A model generated the notes under the pieces. The model saw nothing but the letters and a program-made list of their open reading frames with translations. It was not told the origin of the DNA and made no database searches. From Sceloporus undulatus (taxonomy: Eukaryota; Chordata; Lepidosauria; Squamata; Phrynosomatidae), in contig NC_056526.1 in NCBI RefSeq assembly GCF_019175285.1, forward strand, positions 122,518,988-122,582,987: a DNA stretch of 64,000 nucleotides, written 5' to 3'. A program made the position numbers and the translations under genes. Below, in pieces: positions 1 through 9,349 of this stretch (position 1 is its first letter; each line of letters opens with the position of its first letter).

Positions 1-95
1 TAGAAATTGGAAATGCCATTTTAAAATATTATTCATTTATTTGATTTATATCCCACCTTTTCCCCAGGACAGGACCCATTATAAAATAGATTTTA
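1..95. repeat. SINE/LINE-end fragment (tttatatcccacctttt)
   Basis: The phrase tttatatcccacctttt near 46-62 recurs at 11948 and 13610 and is the usual tail of abundant sauropsid SINE/LINE repeats. Too short to classify. Confidence 0.35.
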
Positions 96-858
96 AAATG
101 TTGTTTTAAATAGTAAGTTTAAAGCAAACTTGGTAAAACAATGTGTGACGCATTTTTTAAAAAGTCATTAAACAATCAATCCAATTAAAACATGAATTTA
201 ACACATTAGTTTTAAAACAATTAAAACACCAACAACACATATAACGTGTTTCACTTTGCTATAAAGATTACACACCCAGCTGGCAGTAAGTCTCACCCTC
301 TGCAATCTATTAAAAAGCATGAATTAAAAAAAGTTTTATCTGGTGGCAGAAGTACAATATGGAGATAAAAAACCTAACTTCTCTTGGTAAGGAGTTTCAG
401 TGCCTATGAGTTCTAAAGCACCAATATTAATTACATGACTGTAAATAAATGCAATGTTGTTGGGCTTTCTGTGCAACTTTACTGATGTTAAACAAGTTAA
501 ATTAGTCTTTGTAGCCTTTGTTTTGAATCTAAGCAGAATGAACATTGATTAAATACTCTCCTAGAAGACACTTGTATATTCCAGTTGTGCACAGCCAAAT
601 TGGCTGCAGTATTATTTAGTGTTGCTGGCAGCATCTAACAAAATCATCCAGAGATCATTTTTTTGCCAGGAACTCTCTCCAAGTCAACCTTGACTTCCAG
701 TTTCTTTTATTTTTCTAGCACTGAAATTCAGAACACTGAAATGTGATTTACATGAAACACAGGGCTCTAGGAACGCTCCCACTGATATTAAACTTGCCAG
801 GATTTGATTCACATCACTGCTACATCAATTTTATACCACCAATAAACAATGTGAATAG
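96..858. other. AT-rich intergenic DNA, nothing recognised
   Basis: Both strands read. Only short chance frames; no conserved protein, RNA or repeat structure seen. Confidence 0.5.
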
Positions 859-860
859 TA

Positions 861-1114
861 CAGTGGTACCCCGGGTTACGAAATTAATTCGTTCCGCGGT
901 TAATTTCGTAACCCGAAATACCTTCGTAAGCCGAATTCCCATAGGCGCTAATGGAAAAATAGCTCTCTGCTGCCCTCCGGTGGCGGAAAATAGCGCCGCG
1001 GTTTTTTCGTAACCCGAAGAAACCTTCGTAAGCCGAAGCAATAAATCCCTATGGGATTTTTTCGTATCCCGAAAAATTCGTAACCCGGCGCATTCGTATC
1101 CCGGGGTACCACTG
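861..1114. mobile_element. Tigger/pogo-like MITE, TTCGTAACCCGAA family (copy 1)
   Basis: Terminal inverted repeats CAGTGGTACC...GGTACCACTG flanked by TA on both sides, as in Tc1/mariner-pogo elements. The interior is built of repeated TTCGTAACCCGAA and TTCGTAAGCCGAA units in both orientations. No coding capacity, so non-autonomous. Confidence 0.8.
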
Positions 1115-1409
1115 TATTTCATTCCATATCTATCTATCTCTAGGAAGCATGCAGAAGAAAATTCCCAAATGCATCTTTTTTTCTGATCAGTCATTGTTCT
1201 CCCAATGGCACTTTGCTTTCGGTAAGAAAAAAACACAATGCTTCTTTTGACACAATAAACATTAGCACATTTTTATAGTTTTTGTGGAGTTTGGGGGCTA
1301 TGAGGCTATGTTCTAGAAGAGTTTATTCCTGATGTTTCGCCAGTACTGTGAAATTGTTCAGGTGTTTATGGATTTCAACTGGAAAGAAGAAACTCTTAAA
1401 GTAAGCAAA

Positions 1410-1712
1410 GGCCCGATACACACAGGCATAAAAACACTGTGCTGGCACCGTACTAGGGTTAGGGACTCTGCAGCAACCGCACGGTCCCTAAGCCTAGTAC
1501 GGTGTGGTGGCACTACAATGGTGGTGTCCCGTACATACATACGCCACCATTGTGACCTAAGCAGCGCGTAGCGTCCACACATCACTGCGTGCCACTTATG
1601 TGGCGAGTGCGCCCAGTGGCACACTTACGATGTCACTGGGGGCTGCACCATCCTTGTGGAGCAAAAACAGGCACCAGCAGGCTGTTGTTTCTTGGCGATC
1701 TGTCACGGGCCA
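1410..1712. mobile_element. Foldback MITE with telomere-like core (copy 1)
   Basis: Ends GGCCCGATACACACAGG and a matching inverted TGTCACGGGCC. Inner inverted arms GTACTAGGGTTAGGGA and TCCCTAAGCCTAGTAC around 1450-1502. CpG-rich compared with flanks. No coding capacity. Confidence 0.55.
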
Positions 1713-1904
1713 AAGTTTGGCTACCAGACCTGAAAAACACCAAAATCAGGACCCATCAAATGCAAATGAAAACCACCCAGGGTGCGGGGGGGGGGGGTCC
1801 CCAGCAGACAATGGATCATTAAGTAAATGGACACTCTGTAGGCCTTGCCATTCAGCAACAGAACAATACACAGATTAACATGCAAATCACCTTCTCTCAA
1901 CCAA

Positions 1905-2041
1905 CAGTATATATACCCCACTTTCTTCCATGCCAGCATTCTCTGAACATGCCAGCCACAGCTGCTGGTGAAACTTCTAGAACATAGCCTCATAGCCTGA
2001 AAAACCCACAAAAACTATGGATGCAGGCCATAAAAGCTTTT
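1905..2041 (+). mobile_element. Interspersed repeat relic with hammerhead-like module
   Basis: Recognisable as an abundant squamate repeat (phrase ttctagaacat...gcctgaaaaacccacaaaaact). It holds a degenerate CTGAACA at 1943-1949, stem GCCAGC/GCTGG, and GAAA at 1970-1973. Likely Penelope-type, but the family is not certain. A second fragment of the same repeat is at 4668-4745. Confidence 0.5.
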
Positions 2042-2199
2042 GACTTCACATTAGCACATTTCATTTGACATAATCCCTCTGTGAACTGTAGCCTGTTTCA
2101 TTTTGTCTTTATGAGAAAGTGTTCAAAAGGACTAGAAATAAGTGCAAAACTGCAGCAAGCTATATCCTTAACTAGCATGACTATCATGGGCTGACTGAT

Positions 2200-2400
2200 A
2201 TCAGAAGAATGTAAAACACTGTCTTCTTGGATCAGACCATGTTACACCTGATCCAGCCTTCTGTTTCAAAGAAGACCAGGCAGACACTTTCAAAAACTCA
2301 CAAGGAGGATATTGAGGCTATGGCCATCCTTTGATGCATGCTCTCCTTGCTGCTTCCTACTCAACTCAATAGTCATTTATCCACCATTTACCTTAAGCTT
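2200..2400. mobile_element. LINE-derived relic (ggatcagacca...gatccagc type)
   Basis: The phrase tggatcagaccatg...gatccagccttctgttt resembles a common sauropsid LINE/SINE tail. Degraded, with unclear ends. Confidence 0.3.
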
Positions 2401-2432
2401 GAGAAGTCACTTTTAGCACTACAACTCTCATA

Positions 2433-2652
2433 CTGCCAAAATAAAGCTGCTTCGGGTCTCTTTGGAGATATGCTATTTAAATGATGCATGGGTCCTAAGA
2501 GTCCGGAGGTCGCACCAAAGCCACACTCTATTCCTAAGCGCTGGAGTGCAGCTTTGGTGCAGCTTCCGGATTCTTAGGACCCATGCATCATTTAAATAGC
2601 ATATCTCCAAAGAGACCCGAAGCAGCTTTATTTTGGCAGTCTGTAACAGGCC
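2433..2652. mobile_element. Long near-perfect foldback MITE
   Basis: Two arms of about 95-100 nt (2433-2530 and 2545-2642) are inverted copies with only a few mismatches; they start GCCAAAATAAAGCTGCTTCG. The right edge carries CTGTAACAGGCC, shared with other foldbacks here. Closest relatives in the window are 22538-22772 and 27441-27675. No ORF. Confidence 0.75.
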
Positions 2653-3240
2653 ATAGTCTCCTAAACAGTATGGTGGAGGAACCTGGCAAAAAGTAATTCT
2701 TCCAGGCTCTCATTTAGCTCCATCCCTCCCCGAATTGTCCAAGGAATAGAGGATGGGGGCCAGGGAATATGTCCCTAAAGTTCAATAAGCACTAACATTG
2801 GCTCTTTCAAATATTTCAGCTCTTCACACCTATATTCCTAAACACTCAAAGCTAGTGACGTCCTTATGGCTGGTTTATTTCCTGCAGCCCGAGATTAATA
2901 TTATCACAGGTCTCCCAAGATTAGCAAGGGCAAATGTTAGCACATATTTATTGGTTGTAGCATTACCCTCAAACAGGTTTGTAATAAATATTTACAAAGC
3001 AATTTCACGGAAAGGAAACACATGGACACTTTTTAAAACTTGAAAAACAGAAGAGAAAAACCATCCCACTACTACAAAAATAAACTCCTAAGCAAGCCCT
3101 TGGCAGACAGAGGTTGAAAATATTAAGCGTGTGCCAGAAAGGGAAGTACAGTACTACTTTAAGAGTACAAACCTACTATCTCCAGATCAGACAACGCAGT
3201 GGAAGAACAAAAGTTCAGGGGAGCATGAAGCTAGAGATGA
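2653..3240. other. Intergenic DNA, nothing recognised
   Basis: No conserved reading frame, RNA gene or repeat structure seen. Confidence 0.4.
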
Positions 3241-3244
3241 TGGA

Positions 3245-3450
3245 ATCGTATTTGTTTTTAACTGCCATCAAGTCAACTTGGACTTAAGGTGACCCTATGA
3301 ATGAGGGACCTCTAAGTCACCCTATCATTAACAGTCCCGCTCAGGTCTTGCAAACTTAGGCTGTGGAGTCATGTTTACTCCACCCATATGTCTAAAGGCC
3401 TAAGATCAGAAGAAAGGCCATTGGACCACTGAGCTAAACAGTCTGCCCAT
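3245..3450. mobile_element. SINE-like repeat relic
   Basis: Contains ctgccatcaagtcaacttgg...ggtgaccctatgaatgag...caggtcttgcaaact, a phrase common in squamate genomes. Degraded, and the class is not certain. Confidence 0.4.
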
Positions 3451-4297
3451 CTATACTGGCCAGACAGCTGTCATGGCTGATGGTGTGAAGTGATGGTGAT
3501 AGCCATCTTCTGCTCATCATATCTGCAGGATCTAGGAACAGAAAAGAACTTGAGTCTCTATGCAAGTAACCTTTTCACTCCTCCTGGGATCTGTTGCAAG
3601 AAGAAACACAGGGTGATTTTTGTGATTGTGAAATATTTGGGGAGGAATAAAAATGCATACAAAAGCACTTTGTAATATAGGAACAATGTGTGCAGTGGAA
3701 AAACCAGGTACAAGCTAGTCAATGAAAGGAGATGTACCTTCTTAGGAACATGCAGAAATAGATGCACACATTGTGGAAAAGGCATTGAAATACACCCATC
3801 ACCAGGTGCCCTGCTCCCCCATGTCTCACAAGTATCACAAGTTAACATGAAAGCAAAATATGTGGGATTTGGAGATTTTTATAATTTTTTACAGGTATAC
3901 GTTGATTGGAGCTAAACTTTCATGACTATTCCTCCCCTTTTTTGCTGCACACAGTCTTAAAAACCAATCACATATTTTCAAATATAAATAACCAATTCAT
4001 GATTAATAGGGCCATTCCTGCCACCTGTAGCTTTGGTTCAAAGGGAGACATGCTACAGCTTCTTTTAACCAAGGAAAAAGATGCTAGGAAAGCACATCAT
4101 AAATCTTCGACAGACTACTAGCCTCTCCCTCAGTTTTTGGTGGCAGAAGTGAAATGGACGATGTTTTATATTCACATCTCTGGAAAATGCTGCTTAAGGG
4201 CAGCAAAGGGCAGAATTCAGGAAGACTTTTTTAAACAGTAGTTAATCATTATGGTTTTTCTGAGGCTCTCAAAAATAATTAGATACTATTATAGTTG
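3451..4297. other. Intergenic DNA, nothing recognised
   Basis: Short frames only. No conserved protein or structured repeat seen. Confidence 0.4.
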
Positions 4298-4299
4298 TA

Positions 4300-4553
4300 C
4301 AGTGGTGCCTCGGGTTACGAAATTAATTCGTAACGCGGCCGCTTTCGTAACCCGAAAAGCCTTCGTAAGCCGAATTGCCATAGGCGCTAATGGGGAAAAG
4401 CCGCGATTCCGTGCGAAAAAGCCAAAAAAAGCACCAAAAGTTTTTTCGTAACCCGAAAAAACATTCGTAACCCGGAACAATGATTCCCTATGGGATTTTT
4501 TCGTATCCCGAAAATTTCGTAACCTGGGTATTTCGTATCCCGAGGTACCACTG
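4300..4553. mobile_element. Tigger/pogo-like MITE, TTCGTAACCCGAA family (copy 2)
   Basis: CAGTGGTGCCTCGGG...CGAGGTACCACTG inverted ends flanked by TA. Same internal TTCGTAACCCGAA-type units as copy 1 at 861. Confidence 0.8.
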
Positions 4554-4667
4554 TAGTTTTTTCTTTAAAATAATGCTTTGTTTTCTCATTTGTCAAAAGT
4601 AACTGAATAATTCCTTTTAAAATGGCATGACTGCTACAGTCTAATGGCCTGCGTGACAAAATACACT

Positions 4668-4745
4668 TCCTTCTGGCAAAACGTCAGGAAGAAACTCTTC
4701 TAGAACATGGCCACATAGCCCGAAAAACCCACAAAAAACTATAAA
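4668..4745 (+). mobile_element. Fragment of the ctagaacatggccacatagcc repeat
   Basis: Carries aaaacgtcaggaag and ctagaacatggccacatagc...aaaacccacaaaaaact, the same family as 1905-2041. Confidence 0.5.
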
Positions 4746-5189
4746 AAACACACTTCCTTCTTCCATTTGAACTCCCTCAACAGAATATGAATTATTTTAA
4801 GGAACAGTATAAACCAGCCCTTGAACCGTGATGTAATGTTCCTCCACTGTTAGTAAGGCCATGCCCCTGTAACCATAGCTAAAAAGTTGTGGCTACAATT
4901 CAAAAGTTGTGAAGTGATTGTTTGTTAAGTCATAGTCATATTGTAATGCAGTTGCATTTTTATTATAGGAAAAAAAAGATGCTAATTCTAAGGAACTAAT
5001 TTGTAACTACCTAGTCCAAGTTGCTTAAAAAAGGAAAAATGATTTCTCCTTCTTTCTTTTTCTGAAGAAAAAAAAAACCCACCTTTGGAAATAGTTATCA
5101 ACCTGGAGCAATTTCATAGAGGGACAACCATGCCATGTTAGTTGGTCCAAAACCAACAAAATACCTTAGGGATTAGTTGACATAAGCTT

Positions 5190-5300
5190 TTGTGGAGTCC
5201 ACTGCAATTCATCTGATGCCTGATGAAGTAGGCTGGAGTCCACAAACAATAAAACCTGTTAGTCACTAAGGTGCCCCTGAACACTGTTGTTGTTTTTAAC
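5190..5300 (+). mobile_element. Sauropsid repeat relic with CTGATGAAG module
   Basis: CTGATGA at 5220-5226 followed by a short stem and cacaaac, then gttagtcactaaggtgcc. This matches a repeat very common in turtles and other sauropsids. Probably Penelope-type; degraded. Confidence 0.45.
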
Positions 5301-5461
5301 TTGAAGGCTGATTTCTTAGTAAGTTACCTTGCCCTTCCCTTTTATCCCATGTGTAGAACAGATATTGCCATTGTTAAGAGACCTGGTTAAAGGTCCCACT
5401 AAGAAAATAGGATCCCACTGATAAACTTCAAGCTGCAAAATGTTGCTGAGAAAATAATATA

Positions 5462-5660
5462 CAGTGGAACCTTGTTATACACTGGGGTTTGGTTCCAGGA
5501 TCCCCCGTTGATAACAAAATCTGTGGATGCTTAAGTCCCATTAAATATAATGACATAGCAAAATGGTGTCCCTTATGAAAAATGGAAAACCAAGGCCACT
5601 GATAACTTCCCCAAATACTCTTGACCCCTCCTTATCCATATTTATAGAAAGCTCAAACTA
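5462..5660. mobile_element. Tigger-like MITE (ccttgttatacactggggtt type), right end unclear
   Basis: Starts CAGTGGAACCTTGTTATAC after TA. It contains ggtttggttccaggatccc and aatggtgtccctta, shared with the MITEs at 6048 and 62466. Confidence 0.55.
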
Positions 5661-5754
5661 GTTATTAATTTACAAGGAACTACCACTCCACTAACATACA
5701 ATCCCAGCTTTAAATGTATGTATTTATTTATTTGAAAGTCATAATATTTTCATG

Positions 5755-5960
5755 TATTTGTAATGTATATGCCTTCAGTTTGGCTGTAGACTTTTGGCGA
5801 CCCCAAGAACTTGATTGGGTTTTCTTAGGCATGGAGTACTCTGAGGTATACCATTGCCTTCCTCTGAATGTAGCTTACAACACCTGGTATTCCATGTGAT
5901 CCCACATCCAAATACTAGGCCTAACCCTACTTAGCTTCCAAAATTAGAATGGATCTGTCA
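5755..5960 (-). mobile_element. 5S-rRNA-derived SINE
   Basis: Minus-strand reading starts with a 5S-rRNA-like head: GGAAGCTAAGTAGGGTTAGG followed by CTAGTATTTGGATG, close to the 5S internal promoter region. The body (ttggcgaccccaagaa, ggttttcttaggca, ccattgccttcctctga) is the common squamate SINE body. A body-only fragment lies at 6655-6725. Degraded and inactive. Confidence 0.7.
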
Positions 5961-6047
5961 TCTTCAGGGCATTTAGGCTTCCAGTCTTCAAAACTGTTCC
6001 ACAACGCAAGCCTCAGTCTTACATATGTCAAACAATATATGAATGTA

Positions 6048-6277
6048 CAGTGGCCCTTTGTATCCACCGGGTTTGGTTCCAGACCCCCTACCTCCCCCAT
6101 GGATACCAAAATCTTTGGATGCTAAAGTCTGTGAATGCTCAAGTCCCATTCGGCACAGTAAAATGATGTCCCTTATACAAAATGGCAAAGTCAAGGTTTG
6201 CTTTTTGGAATTTATATTTGTTTGAATATTTCCAAGCTGTGGATGGTTAAATCTGTGGATATATGGAGGGCCAACTG
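6048..6277. mobile_element. Tigger/MER2-like MITE
   Basis: Ends CAGTGGCCCTTTGTATCCAC and its inverted GGAGGGCCAACTG, flanked by TA. The interior has ggataccaaaatctttggatg and atctgtggatatatgga, as in MER2-type elements of vertebrates. Confidence 0.75.
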
Positions 6278-6618
6278 TATGCAGAATATTATAAGTATTA
6301 GAAGGAATATTTGGGAGTGATTGTGCCCAAAAAATTAACTCTTCAGACTTCAGCTAGAATGTGTCGCTAGAACATTTTAAACAAAGATTTAAAACAAAAA
6401 TAGTGCATTTTTGTAGTGTTTATCACTGAACAAACTGGGCAGAAGCTGCAAGCCCAAATTATCCAAAGACTGACACAATGGACTACACCCTTCAGATACA
6501 ATGAAATCCTTTCACAAAGTCAGGTTACAGGAGCCTTCTTTTCTTTTAAAACTCACAAACATGGTTTTGGTACCACCTAGCGGCGAGGTGCCATGTATAT
6601 TATATTCAGTTACAAATA

Positions 6619-7600
6619 CAGGTATGCCTCAGTTAATGAAACTTTATTTCTTAACAGGTATATGCTTTCAAGCTGGTTGTAGACTTGTGGTGATCCCAAG
6701 AAGTTCATTGGGTTTTCTTAAAATAACACCGAAAGAATAGGGATAGGTCACTGAACCGCAAAAGTGAGAACAGTTCAACGTATTTGACTGAACTTTTTAT
6801 TCAAAACATTATTCATATGAGAAATGAAACAGCCAAGTCAGGGAAGCCTTGCATAAGGAAACAAAAATATTCTAAACCTTTTAGAGACAGATCTATGCTT
6901 TTTTAACACGCCAAGGTAACTGGTGAGACAGCCTTTCGAAGCGCCACTGGCTTCTTCATCAGGCAAGATGTTACATACCGAACAGGAGAAAAATTAGAGA
7001 TGTTAGTAAGATGCCTGCATTTTGTTGTTTCTGTCCTTAGTTAAGATGTCATGGGGAGGGTATATTTAGCGGGCTGATCCCTCTTCCTCGCATCTTGCCT
7101 CATGAAGAAGCCAGTGGAGCTTCGAAAGCTTGCAACAAGTATACTGTGCATTTCGGTTGACCAATAACGGTATCACTGTTTGGTGGATTTTTATTTGGAT
7201 TTACTAAATGGCCAACACAGCTACCTCTGCATGTTTTCTGGTGAGGCAGGTTAATCTGCTTTGTCCTTTTCTTTCAATTTTACTCTGCACACATGGCCAG
7301 TAAGTGATTCTAGAGGCAACGTTTTACCTTGCCTGTTGTAAGTAAACGCACACAGCTACAGATGGATTGCCTAGCGTAGAATCCCATTCTTTCCTAGGCC
7401 ATGCTTTATGCATTATTTACTGCATACAAGTCTGTCTTTCTCCAGACCTCTTTCACCATCTTCCCAATGCAGCAAAAAACAAAACAAAACCCTTCCAGCT
7501 GGACAGAAGACAAGAAAAGCTGGAAGACTGGGCTGCCATAAAAAAGACTTTGTAAAAAGGAGCTTCTTTTTCAGTGGTTTTGTTAACTGAGGCATGACTG
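6619..7600. mobile_element. Tigger-like element split by two insertions
   Basis: Left end CAGGTATGCCTCAGTTAA and right end TTAACTGAGGCATGACTG are inverted copies, both flanked by TA. The 980-bp interior contains a SINE body fragment (6655-6725) and a repeat with paired hammerhead-like modules (6934-7127). A stray right end of the same family is at 11898-11920. Confidence 0.65.
6900..7225. mobile_element. Penelope-type repeat relic with inverted hammerhead-like pair
   Basis: Minus-strand module CTGATGA (6962-6956), stem GAAGC/GCTTC, GAAA (6937-6934). Plus-strand module CTCATGA (7099-7105), the same stem, GAAA (7124-7127). The two are inverted copies about 135 nt apart. Family assignment is an inference. 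Confidence 0.5.
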
Positions 7601-7601
7601 T

Positions 7602-8263
7602 ACCATTTAAGTTCCAGCAAATTTAATTTACACATTTTCTTATTTTTCAGCCATATGCCAGCAGTTTCTGGAGGAGTAGAAAACTGGATGTTGCAAACAC
7701 ACTTACACCCACACAAAATACAACTTCAAACGTAGGTTTCTACCTGTCAAATGCCCAAATCCTGCCTGTTCTAATTTATAATTCGATTTGCTTTTTCATT
7801 CATATGAAATGAATCAAGAAATAGTTCTAAAATTGCGTATTTTAAATATGGATTGTATATGTAAATCAGGATTGAGGAAGATCCTTCCCTTAGAGCTTGA
7901 TGCACGCTAGAGCTGATTAAATGTATGTCTGTTTCTTCTATAAATATCATATTGGATCAAGAATGAGAAAAGGGGCTTGTAATTTAACCAAAAGTAGAGA
8001 CGTTCAGGGGAATTTAACCTTTCCTTTCCTCCAGCGAACACTGATTTTTGCTACTACTGATATAACATTCTTGTTTATCAATTGAGAACATAACGCTAAG
8101 AACAGTGAGAAAGACTCAGCCTGTTTCCCTTGTTCTTGCTTAGCATTTCAGATTCCATAACTTGGTGGCAGTTTTAAGACCCAGAGAATTTAAACATTTG
8201 TCCCAAATCTTTCTTGCCGTGTTCAAATAGAAAAGGCGCACTCCCAAGTATTAGATGGACCAT
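7602..8263. other. Intergenic DNA, nothing recognised
   Basis: AT-rich, no conserved frame or repeat seen. Confidence 0.4.
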
Positions 8264-8797
8264 GGCTGCACCTACACTGCAGAATTAATGTACTTTGATA
8301 CCACTTTAACTGCTAAATGCTATGGAATTCTGGAACTTGTAGCTTTGTCAAATGGGGAGAAATTGGAAGTATGATCCTGCAATTGTGGTAATGGTTTTCA
8401 CATGACGTCGTGTTCAAAGTGATATTATCCCATGAATAACCCATTATTATCGTGCAAATGCGCTAATGGTTTTCACACGACGTCGAGGTGAAACGTGATC
8501 AAAGTGCCATTAACCCATGAATAACCAGGCAAGACGCAGCAGTAAATCATTCATAGGATTTTCCTGTGAATTACTTTTTGCTGCTTATTGCCTGGTTATT
8601 CCCTGGTTATTCACAGGATAATGGCTCTTGTGTTAATCTCATTTTAATAGCATTTTAGCATCAATGAAGGACACATATGGGAATTGTAGAAATGGAGGGA
8701 TTCTGGGAATTGTAGTTTGTGGTGGCAATTCCATAGCACTGAGCCAATGGCAGTTAAAATGGCGTCAACCTGGATTATTTCTGCTGTGTGGATGCAC
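8264..8797. mobile_element. hAT-like foldback MITE with an inner insertion
   Basis: Ends ggctgcacctacactgcagaa and ctgctgtgtggatgca are inverted copies of the very common squamate tgcatccacactgcag element. The middle (about 8389-8650) is a different sequence with a near-duplicate 60-nt unit (8389-8443 and 8464-8527, ggttttcacaYgacgtcg). Confidence 0.6.
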
Positions 8798-8939
8798 TTT
8801 ATATTCGTGTGTTGTGTTTTAAACTTTGTGAAGCTCTCCCTATATAGGTTTGTACAGTTCTCTTGCGGTTTGTTTGTATTGTCATACTCTATATGTTTGA
8901 CGTATCTCTTTAATCCCAGGACTTCCGTTTACTTGTTGA

Positions 8940-9149
8940 GTGACACGGAGAAGAGCCAATAAGAAAGGGAGAACGCATAGTCAGCCCCGCCCAGGTAATA
9001 GAGATAGAGCTATGTAGAGGTAGCAGTGGAAGGCAATTCCCTTGCCGCGTTTGATTGGATAATTCTGAGGCGAAGCCCCTCCCCCGGTCTCTATCCCGCA
9101 CTCCCATTGGCTGCTTGAAAGCAAGGCGTTCCACTCTTTGGAACTCGCA
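8940..9149 (+). promoter_or_regulatory. SRD5A3: SRD5A3 promoter / 5' UTR region
   Basis: TATA-less, moderately GC-rich stretch just upstream of the start codon. It holds three CCAAT boxes (CCAAT at 8956-8960; ATTGG at 9054-9058 and 9106-9110) and a C-rich GC/KLF-type block near 9076-9085 (gcccctccccc). The spacing suggests an NF-Y-driven housekeeping promoter. The transcription start is not determined. Confidence 0.55.
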
Positions 9150-9349
9150 ATGCTGGCTCTGCTCTGGTTCGGGCTGGCCGGGAGTTTTCTCTCTGCTCTG
9201 CTGGCCCTCCGTTTGCTGGAGCCTCCTCCGCCTGGAGCCTCTTCTCTAAGCCTGGCGGGTGTCTTCCAGGATCTCCTCCGATATGGGAAGACCAAGAGCG
9301 GCTGTGGGCTTCGCCCTGCCCGGCTCCAGACCTTCGACGTCCCCAAGAG
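9150..9349 (+). CDS. SRD5A3: SRD5A3 coding exon 1
   Basis: Encodes residues 1-66 plus two bases of Arg67. It starts with a hydrophobic stretch ([20 protein letters not shown]) that serves as the first membrane segment. The exon ends AAG AG before a gtgact donor. An in-frame TTG lies 12 nt upstream but is not a plausible start. A MITE begins about 20 nt after the donor. Confidence 0.95.

Noticed and set aside
1454-1464. Interstitial telomere sequence
   Set aside because: Only two hexamer units, and always inside foldback elements; better explained as part of the transposon.
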